From the NCBI GenBank assembly GCA_025935735.1, contig JAICUS010000266.1, forward strand, positions 1-7,993: a stretch of 7,993 nt of DNA, read 5' to 3'. This DNA comes from Solirubrobacteraceae bacterium (GTDB taxonomy: Bacteria; Actinomycetota; Thermoleophilia; Solirubrobacterales; Solirubrobacteraceae). Both the position numbers and the translations under genes were made by a program. This document shows, piece by piece, positions 1 to 6,845 of the stretch. The notes beneath the pieces are model-generated. The model was not told the origin of the DNA. It saw only the letters and a list, made by a program, of their open reading frames with translations, and made no database searches. Each line of letters opens with the position of its first letter. Positions within the stretch are counted from its first letter, which is position 1.

Positions 1-1
1 C

Positions 2-109
2 GAGGCGATCTACAACAACGTCAACGCGGCGCTGTCGGGCAAGGTGTCGCCGTCGCAGGCGTTGAAGACCGCCAACGACCAGATCACCAAGGCCCTGGCG
101 ACCTTCTAG
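2..109 (+). CDS. C-terminal end of an ABC transporter sugar-binding protein (partial)
   Basis: The window opens inside a reading frame that runs to TAG at 107-109 and gives 35 residues, beginning EAIYNNVNAALSGKVSPSQA and ending KALATF. The pattern of an amphipathic helix, 'aLsGkvSpsqAL' and a final helix is typical of the C-terminus of family 1 extracellular solute-binding proteins, where the last helices carry phrases such as 'l.G..sp.eAL'. Two sugar permease genes follow directly (4-base gap), which supports the call. Such a protein would be secreted and lipid-anchored, capturing a sugar or oligosaccharide outside the cell for the importer. The signal peptide and ligand-binding domain lie left of the window, so the substrate cannot be judged. 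The identification rests on a short tail plus context. Confidence 0.72.
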   Translation, partial: EAIYNNVNAALSGKVSPSQALKTANDQITKALATF

Positions 110-113
110 ATCC

Positions 114-1040
114 ATGGCCGTGGCCTCGACTACCGCCGGTCGCACACCGGCGAGGCGGCGCTCCCGGGGACTCTCGGAGCGCCGCCTGGCCACGCTCATG
201 GTGGCCCCATCGTTCGTGCTGATCGCGGTGGTCGCGCTGTGGCCGATCATCTACGCGGTCTGGCTGTCGCTGCACCAGTACAGCCTCATCCACGCCGGGC
301 TCTCGCGCTGGGCGTCCCCGATCGGGCTCGGCAACTACAAAGACGCGCTCGGCGACCCGGACTTCTGGGCCGCGGTGCGGGTCACCTTCGAGTTCACGAT
401 CGCCTCCGTGTTCCTGGAGACGATCATCGGCCTGGGCATGGCGATGGCCATGCACGCCGCGTTCAAGGGCCAGGGCCTGCTGCGGACCACCGTGCTCGTC
501 CCGTGGGCGGTGCTCACGGTGGTCACGGCGATCATGTGGCGGACGATCGTCGACCCGAACCTCGGGTTCGTGAACGCGATCCTGGGGACCGACACGGTCT
601 GGCTGGGCAACTCGCCGCAGGCGCTGATCGTGATGATCCTCGCCGACACCTGGAAGACGGCGCCGTTCATGGCGCTGCTGCTGCTCGCGGGATTGCAGGT
701 GATCCCCGGCGACATCTATGAGGCGGCGAAGGTGGACGGCGCGACCGCGTGGCAGCGCTTCCAGCGCATCACGCTGCCGCTGCTCACGCCGGCGCTGCTG
801 GTCGCGCTGATCTTCCGCACGATGGACGCGCTGCGCGCGTTCGACCTGCCGAAGGTGCTGACCAACGGCGCCAACGACACCACGACATTGTCGCTGCTGG
901 CCCAGAAGACGTTCCAGGTCAACAGCCTCTACGGGCCGGGCGCGGCGCTGTCGATCCTCACGTTCCTGATCGTGATGATCGTCTCCTTCACGTACATCCG
1001 CCTCGTGGGCGGCAACCTGCGCGGGATGACGGAGGACTGA
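114..1040 (+). CDS. Carbohydrate ABC transporter permease, MalF/UgpA type
   Basis: This 308-residue inner-membrane protein is one half of the channel of a binding-protein-dependent sugar importer. An Arg-rich cytoplasmic N-terminus (residues 1-27) is followed by about six hydrophobic segments near 28-52, 88-114, 124-143, 170-196, 220-240 and 277-296. The family hallmark, the EAA loop that docks on the ATPase, is at residues 203-209 (E203-A-A-KVD-G209) and continues into the expected 'LPLLTPAL' helix. Length and topology match the shorter MalF-like permeases (UgpA, ThuF, LacF type) that lack MalF's large periplasmic loop. No clear Shine-Dalgarno precedes the ATG, which sits 4 bases after the stop of the binding-protein gene, so translational coupling is likely. 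The substrate cannot be inferred from the permease alone. Confidence 0.93.
   Translation: MAVASTTAGRTPARRRSRGLSERRLATLMVAPSFVLIAVVALWPIIYAVWLSLHQYSLIHAGLSRWASPIGLGNYKDALGDPDFWAAVRVTFEFTIASVFLETIIGLGMAMAMHAAFKGQGLLRTTVLVPWAVLTVVTAIMWRTIVDPNLGFVNAILGTDTVWLGNSPQALIVMILADTWKTAPFMALLLLAGLQVIPGDIYEAAKVDGATAWQRFQRITLPLLTPALLVALIFRTMDALRAFDLPKVLTNGANDTTTLSLLAQKTFQVNSLYGPGAALSILTFLIVMIVSFTYIRLVGGNLRGMTED
1031..1035 (+). promoter_or_regulatory. Ribosome binding site of the MalG-type permease
   Basis: A GGAGG lies six bases before the ATG at 1042, inside the last codons of the upstream permease gene. It fixes the start of the second permease and indicates coupled translation across the 1-base gap. Confidence 0.75.
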
Positions 1041-1041
1041 C

Positions 1042-2784
<1,743 letters not shown>

Positions 2785-2788
<4 letters not shown>

Positions 2789-5082
2789 CGGTTCATCGCC
2801 TCCCATACCCGGGACGGGGTGCATGGCATGTCCACGTGGCGCACGCCGATCGCGTCGCACACCGCGTTCACGATCGCCGGCGGCGAGCCGACCGTGGCCG
2901 ACTCGCCGATCCCCTTGGCCCCGATCGGGTGGTGCGGCGACGGCGTGACCGTCGCGCCCGTCTCCCAGTCGGGGACCTCGAGCGCCGTGGGGATCAGGTA
3001 GTCCATCAGCGAGGCGCCGAGGCAGTTGCCGTCCTCGTCGAAGGCGATCGTCTCCATCAGCGCCATGCCGACGCCGTCGGCCAGGCCGCCGTGGATCTGC
3101 CCCTCGACGATCATCGGGTTGATGCGCACGCCGCAGTCGTCCACCGCGACGAAGCGGCGGACCTTCACGTGCGCGGTGCCGGGATCGACGTCCACCACCG
3201 CGATGTACGCACCGAACGGGAACGTGAGGTTCGGCGGGTCGTAGACCGCCTCGGCGTCCAGCCCGGCCTCGACGCCGGCCGGCAGCTCGATCGGCCCGCG
3301 GGCGGCCGCGGCGATCTGCTTGATCGAGACCTCGTGCTCGGGGTCGCCCTTCACGCCCCAGCGTCCGCGCCGCCACTCGAGGTCCTCGGGGGCGGCCTCG
3401 AGCATCGCCGAGGCCACCACCCTGGCGCGGTCGCGGACCTTGCGCGCCACGAGCGCGGCGGCGGCGCCGCTGACCGGCGTCGAGCGGCTGCCGTAGGTGC
3501 CCAGGCCGTACGGGGTCGCGTCCGTGTCGCCGTGGACGACGTCGACGTCCTGCGGCGGGATGCCCAGCTCCTCGGCCACGATCTGGGCGAACGTCGTCTC
3601 GTGGCCCTGGCCCTGGGACTGCACGGAGATGGCCAGCTGGGCGGTGCCGGTGGGGCTGATGCGCAGCGCGGCGCCGTCGTTCATCGCCAGTCCGAGCATG
3701 TCCATGTGCCGGCGCGGGCCGGCGCCCACCGCCTCGGTGAAGCAGCTGACGCCGATGCCCATCAGCTCGCCGCGCGAGCGCTTCTCCGCCTGCTCGCGGC
3801 GCAGCTCGTCGTAGCCGGCGAGCTCGAGCGCGAGCTTCAGCGCCTTCTCGTAGTCGCCCGAGTCGTAGGTCCAGCCGGTGCGGCTGGCGTACGGGAACTG
3901 GTCGGGCTGGAGGAGGTTGCGCCGGCGCAGCGCCACGGGGTCGATCTCCAGCTCGCGGGCCAGGCAGTCCACGCAGCGCTCGATCAGGTACACGGCCTCG
4001 GCGATGCGGAACGAGCACGCGTAGGCCACACCGCCCGGCGCCTTGTTGGTGTAGGCGCCGGTGACCCGGCAGTGGGCGGCCTCGAGGTCGTAGGAGCCGG
4101 TGAACACCGAGAAGAAGCCGGCCGGGTAGCGGCTCGGCTGGGCGGTGGCATTGAACGCGCCGTGGTCGGCGATCACGTCGACGCTCACCGCGAGCATCCG
4201 GCCGTCGCGGCGGGCGGCGATCCGGCCGCGCATCGTGTAGTCGCGGGCGAAGCCGGTGGACATCAGGTTCTCGCTGCGGTCCTCGACCCATTTGACCGGC
4301 CGGCCGAGCGCGAGCGTCGCCTCGATCGCGCACACGTAGCCGGGATAGACCGGGACCTTGTTGCCGAAGCCGCCGCCCACATCGGGCGAGATCACCCGGA
4401 TCTTGTGCTCGGGCAGGCCGGCGATCTGCGAGTACAGCGTGCGGTGCGCGTGCGGCGCCTGGGTCGTGCACCAGACGGTCAGCCGGCCGGAGACGCGGTC
4501 GAAGTCGGCCACGGCGCCGCAGGTCTCCATCGGCGCTGGGTGCGAGCGGGGGAAGACCATGGCCTGCTCGACCACGACGTCGGCCTTGGCGAACGCGGCG
4601 GCGGTCGCCCGCTCGTCCCCGGCCTCCCAGTCGAACACGCGGTTGCCGCCGTCGCGCACGGGCGGCGCGCCGGGCTCGAGGGCGCGGCGTGCATCCACCA
4701 CCGGCTCGAGCGGCTCATAGTCGACGTCGATCAGGTCGAGCGCGTCGCGGGCCGCGTAGTGGTCGTCGGCGACGACGAACGCCACCTCCTGGCCCTGGAA
4801 GCGCACCTTGTCGGTGGCCAGGACGGCCTGGGTGTCGGCCGACAGCGTGGGCATCCAGGCGCAGCCGCGGGCCTCGAGGTCGGCGCCGGTGAGCACGGCG
4901 TGCACGCGCGGGTGCTGCAGCGCGGCCGAGGCGTCGATGTGGGCGATGCGCGCGTGGGCGAGCGGGCTGCGCAGGATCGCCCCGTGCAGCATCCCGGGCA
5001 GCGCGACGTCGTCGACGTAGCGGCCCTGGCCGCGGATGAACCGGGCGTCCTCGAAGCGCTTGAGCGAGCCGTAGGCGGTCAC
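2785..5082 (-). CDS. coxL: Form I aerobic CO dehydrogenase large (molybdopterin) subunit
   Basis: This 765-residue catalytic subunit of a Mo-Cu CO dehydrogenase would oxidise CO to CO2 with water and pass electrons through CoxS and CoxM. Visible family landmarks: 'GGGFGNK' (236-242); 'VAYACSFR' with C356, matching the form I signature AYXCSFR whose Cys carries copper in CoxL (Cys388 in Oligotropha); 'SQGQGHETT' (from 489), the cofactor-contacting loop; '[13 protein letters not shown]'; and '[12 protein letters not shown]' with E727, matching the active-site Glu (Glu763 in Oligotropha). From memory, long stretches such as '[13 protein letters not shown]' are near-identical to Oligotropha CoxL. 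Start: GTG at 5082, with GTGA overlapping the upstream stop and AGGGG six bases before; the frame further upstream reads as Arg-rich shadow. The residue before the Cys is Ala rather than Arg. CoxM and CoxS are not in the window. Confidence 0.94.
2799..2804 (-). promoter_or_regulatory. Ribosome binding site choosing the XdhC-YHS start
   Basis: GGGAGG on the minus strand lies ten bases before the ATG at 2788-2786 and within the end of coxL. It favours the ATGA-overlapping start over the ATG at 2806, which partly coincides with this motif and has no comparable site of its own. A second ATG follows immediately at 2785, so the true start could be one codon later. Confidence 0.6.
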
Positions 5083-5330
5083 GTCTCGCCCCTGGCGTCG
5101 TAGACGGCCACGTTGACGGTCCTGCAGCGCCCGCACTTGACCCGCACGCGCTTGGTCATGGTGTCCAGCCCCATGCCCGCGGCCAGCACGTTGCCGCACT
5201 CCGCGCAGACGTAGTCGTACGGGCCGTGGCCGCGGAACACGGGGCGGTCCGGGTCGTCCTGGAGCGCGGTCGCCCCGTCGGGCGGGACCTCGCCCTCGCG
5301 CACCCGGCGCATGACCATCCGCTCCGTCAA
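5079..5330 (-). CDS. Small zinc-ribbon protein in the CODH operon
   Basis: An 83-residue protein of unknown function. Its second half has two CxxC knuckles, C42-AE-C45 and C66-GR-C69, about 20 residues apart, which is the layout of a four-cysteine zinc ribbon. 'GPYDYVCAECG' before the first knuckle and 'KRVRVKCGRCRTVN' around the second are the best-ordered parts; the N-terminus is charged and probably flexible. It lies between coxG and coxL, its TGA overlapping the coxL GTG (GTGA). The start is uncertain: TTG at 5330 overlaps the coxG stop as TTGA, while ATG at 5318 or 5312 is possible, the latter having GGAG nine bases upstream. All choices keep the ribbon. It could bind zinc, or carry another metal or help assembly; nothing in the sequence decides this. 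Confidence 0.78.
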   Translation of the reverse strand: MTERMVMRRVREGEVPPDGATALQDDPDRPVFRGHGPYDYVCAECGNVLAAGMGLDTMTKRVRVKCGRCRTVNVAVYDARGET

Positions 5331-5749
5331 ATGCTCGCCAGCTTCGTCGTGAAGTCCTTGATCAGCGCGTCGAGCACGCTCTGCACGACGCCCTCCCCCA
5401 TCGACGCCGCCTTGCCGCTGATCTGCGCCGCGGTGTGGACGTTGCCGCCGCCGTCCTCGAGCGTGAACGTGACGTCGGCGTTGGCGTAGCCCGAGCCGCC
5501 GGTGTCGCGCGACTTGACCCGCAGCAGCGCGCGGTCGGCGTCCTTCTCGACGACGGTCACGGTGCCGCGGAAGGTCATCGACATCGCGCCCATGCGCACC
5601 TTGATCTCGGCCTTGGCCTCGTCGTCGCCCGTGCGCTCCAGGACGCTGCCGCCCTCCACGCAGGGGATCACGCGCTCGAGGTCGGTCACCGCCTGCAGGT
5701 TGTAGTCGGCGGGCTTGCCCGTCCGGAAGGCGTGGTCGAGCTCAACCAT
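5327..5749 (-). CDS. coxG: CoxG-type SRPBCC protein (CODH membrane/quinone-linking factor)
   Basis: A 140-residue single-domain protein of the CO dehydrogenase subunit G (SRPBCC/START-like) family. Family features include the N-terminal helix with 'VIPCVEGGSVLE', the strand 'IKVRMGAMSMTFRGTVTV', 'GGSGYANADVTFTL', and the C-terminal helix 'GKAASMGEGVVQSVLDALI'. CoxG proteins have been implicated in attaching CODH to the membrane and in supplying menaquinone as electron acceptor; the SRPBCC fold offers a deep hydrophobic pocket. Many CoxG proteins are longer, with a C-terminal extension that can anchor them to the membrane. This one stops right after the SRPBCC helix and has no hydrophobic tail. 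The ATG at 5749 overlaps the end of the YceI gene by 8 bases and has GAGGAG eight bases upstream. Confidence 0.88.
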   Translation of the reverse strand: MVELDHAFRTGKPADYNLQAVTDLERVIPCVEGGSVLERTGDDEAKAEIKVRMGAMSMTFRGTVTVVEKDADRALLRVKSRDTGGSGYANADVTFTLEDGGGNVHTAAQISGKAASMGEGVVQSVLDALIKDFTTKLASI

Positions 5750-6245
5750 GCGTGTCGCTCCTCGGTTCGATGGCCACCTCGACCTCGTCGGCCACCTTGA
5801 GCGTGCCGAACAGCGCCGAGTAGGGCTTCATGCCCCAGTCCGTCTGCTTGATGCGCGCGCTGCCGGCCACGGCGCCGCCGGCGTCGTGCAGCGTGAAGGT
5901 CAGCGGGCGTCGCTGTCCCCCGAGCTCGAGCTCACCTGCGACCTCGAGCGCGTCGCCGGCGCGCGCGACGCTGGTCGAGCGGAACGCGATCGCGGTGCCC
6001 TTGAGCACCTCCTCGTCGATCGTCTGGGCGATCCCCGCCTTCTCCTCGTCGCCCAGCGGCGAGAGGCCGCCGCTGCCGGAGCGCACGCGCAGGGAGCGGG
6101 CGTCGGCGGTCAGCTCGGCCGCGTCGTCGCCGAGCGTCGCCGACCAGCGCGTGACCTCGAGCACCAGGTTGTGACCGGCCTTGGCGGCCGCGCCGCCCTT
6201 GCCGGTGCGCACGGTCAGCCTGGCGTTGTCGGGGCCGAGCTCCAT
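5742..6245 (-). CDS. YceI-family lipocalin-like protein
   Basis: A 167-residue protein with the YceI beta-barrel pattern: N-terminal 'LGPDNARLTVRTGKGG', the 'AGHNLVLEVTRWSATL' strand pair, the middle 'LEVAGELELGGQRRPLTF' segment, and the C-terminal 'MKPYSALFGTLKVADEVEV' characteristic of the family. YceI proteins have a lipocalin-like fold, and structures show a long isoprenoid chain in the barrel. There is no signal peptide, so this copy should be cytoplasmic, unlike the periplasmic E. coli protein. Its ATG shares a base with the stop of the CoxL-like fragment gene (TGATG), and its own stop overlaps coxG. An isoprenoid-pocket protein beside CoxG suggests a role in quinone or lipid handling during CO oxidation, but that is inference. 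The longer open frame upstream of this ATG is Arg/Pro-rich shadow. Confidence 0.88.
   Translation of the reverse strand: MELGPDNARLTVRTGKGGAAAKAGHNLVLEVTRWSATLGDDAAELTADARSLRVRSGSGGLSPLGDEEKAGIAQTIDEEVLKGTAIAFRSTSVARAGDALEVAGELELGGQRRPLTFTLHDAGGAVAGSARIKQTDWGMKPYSALFGTLKVADEVEVAIEPRSDTHG
5758..5763 (-). promoter_or_regulatory. Ribosome binding site of coxG
   Basis: GAGGAG on the minus strand lies eight bases before the ATG at 5749, embedded in the last codons of the YceI gene. It supports the chosen coxG start and coupled translation. Confidence 0.65.
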
Positions 6246-6685
6246 CAGTCGCGATAGACCGTCTGCGCGTCGAGGCCGCCCTCCACGCCGGGCGGGAGCT
6301 GTCCCGTGCCGTGGGCGTAGAGCGCGAGGTCGGCGATCGTCCGGCTCTCGCCGTCGGCGCGGAACACGCCGTCGGCCCATTGCGGCTCCTCGGCCTCCAT
6401 GGCCGCGCCGGCCAGCAGCCGCGCCTTGTCGCGGATCCGGCCAGCGGTGGTGGCGACGGCGCCGGCGGTCCCGGGCGACGGGCTCGTGTTGAATCCGTGC
6501 CCGGCGCCGAAGCGGTTCTCGTCGGCCGGCACGACCTTGACGTCGAGCGGCGGGACCCCGAGCTCCTCGGCCACGATCGCCGCGTAGTCGCCCTCGCGGC
6601 CGTCGGCCGCGGTGGTGAGGCTCAGCACCATCTTCCCCGTGGGGTGGACGCGCAGGAACACCGCGCGATAGGCCTCGTCAGCCAC
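6245..6685 (-). CDS. Stand-alone CoxL-like domain (partial homologue of the Mo-binding subunit)
   Basis: A 146-residue protein aligning with roughly residues 470-625 of the CoxL encoded nearby. 'AAIVAEELGVPPLDVKVV' matches CoxL '[18 protein letters not shown]', 'GRIRDKARLLAGAAMEA' matches '[17 protein letters not shown]', and 'LPPGVEGGLDAQTVY' matches '[15 protein letters not shown]'. The cofactor loop is not preserved: 'TTAADGREGD' replaces '[10 protein letters not shown]', and 'GAGHGFNTSP' replaces '[10 protein letters not shown]'. GGGFG, the AYXCSFR loop and the active-site Glu are all outside the retained segment. It therefore cannot catalyse by itself. It looks like a maintained gene rather than debris: the GTG start has a very strong ribosome site, the frame is intact, and both junctions overlap neighbours. 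Its role is unknown; an assembly or partner-binding part in CODH maturation is possible. Confidence 0.85.
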   Translation of the reverse strand: MADEAYRAVFLRVHPTGKMVLSLTTAADGREGDYAAIVAEELGVPPLDVKVVPADENRFGAGHGFNTSPSPGTAGAVATTAGRIRDKARLLAGAAMEAEEPQWADGVFRADGESRTIADLALYAHGTGQLPPGVEGGLDAQTVYRD

Positions 6686-6845
6686 GCTCCTCCTCCTGTT
6701 GCAGGCGCACGCGCTCCTGGTGCGCGGTCAACGCGTTGTGGTCCTCCCGGTCGCAGAACGCCGGCTGCGGGCCGCCGCGCGGGTCGGGCGGGACCGCCGG
6801 CCGGTCGCAGCCGGGGTAGATGCAGCGCTTCACGTCAGCGTCCAT
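6678..6845 (-). CDS. Small Cys/His protein (55 aa), putative zinc-binding
   Basis: A 55-residue protein with 'C8-IYPG-C13' near the N-terminus and 'F30-C31-DRED-H36-N' later. This Cys-x4-Cys ... Cys-x4-His arrangement could bind one zinc ion. A Pro/Gly loop ('AVPPDPRGGPQP') joins the halves, and the C-terminus is a charged helix ending 'QQEEERG'. No function is recognised. The ATG at 6845 is preferred because AGGAAGGA lies ten bases upstream. The alternative GTG at 6833 overlaps the coxE stop as GTGA but leaves the ribosome site too far away, and it shortens the protein by only four residues. The gene overlaps coxE by 16 bases and the CoxL-like fragment by 8, so it belongs to the operon. Confidence 0.72.
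   Translation of the reverse strand: MDADVKRCIYPGCDRPAVPPDPRGGPQPAFCDREDHNALTAHQERVRLQQEEERG
6687..6697 (-). promoter_or_regulatory. Strong ribosome binding site of the CoxL-like fragment gene
   Basis: AGGAGGAGGAG on the minus strand ends one base before the GTG at 6685, offering several AGGAGG registers at workable spacing. It encodes Gln/Glu codons at the end of the small upstream gene. It is the strongest ribosome site in the operon and supports genuine expression of the fragment. Confidence 0.7.

Noticed and set aside
2789..4471. Very long upstream extension of the XdhC-YHS frame (849 codons in all)
   Set aside because: The extension reads as Arg/Pro/Gly-rich sequence inside coxL. The XdhC domain begins only at the ATG at 2788, where a ribosome site is also found.
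2836..5103. 755-codon open frame on the plus strand opposite coxL
   Set aside because: It is exactly antisense to a clear CoxL, rich in Arg/Ala/His/Val/Gly with no domain pattern, as expected of a high-GC shadow frame.
5083..5199. Upstream start for CoxL in the same frame
   Set aside because: The added residues are Arg/Gly-rich and overlap the zinc-ribbon gene. Homology begins right after the GTG at 5082 ([16 protein letters not shown]).
6245..6685. CoxL-like fragment as a decaying pseudogene
   Set aside because: The frame is intact, the ribosome site is strong, codon use resembles its neighbours and both ends overlap adjacent genes. No remains of the other CoxL domains are present in the flanking genes.
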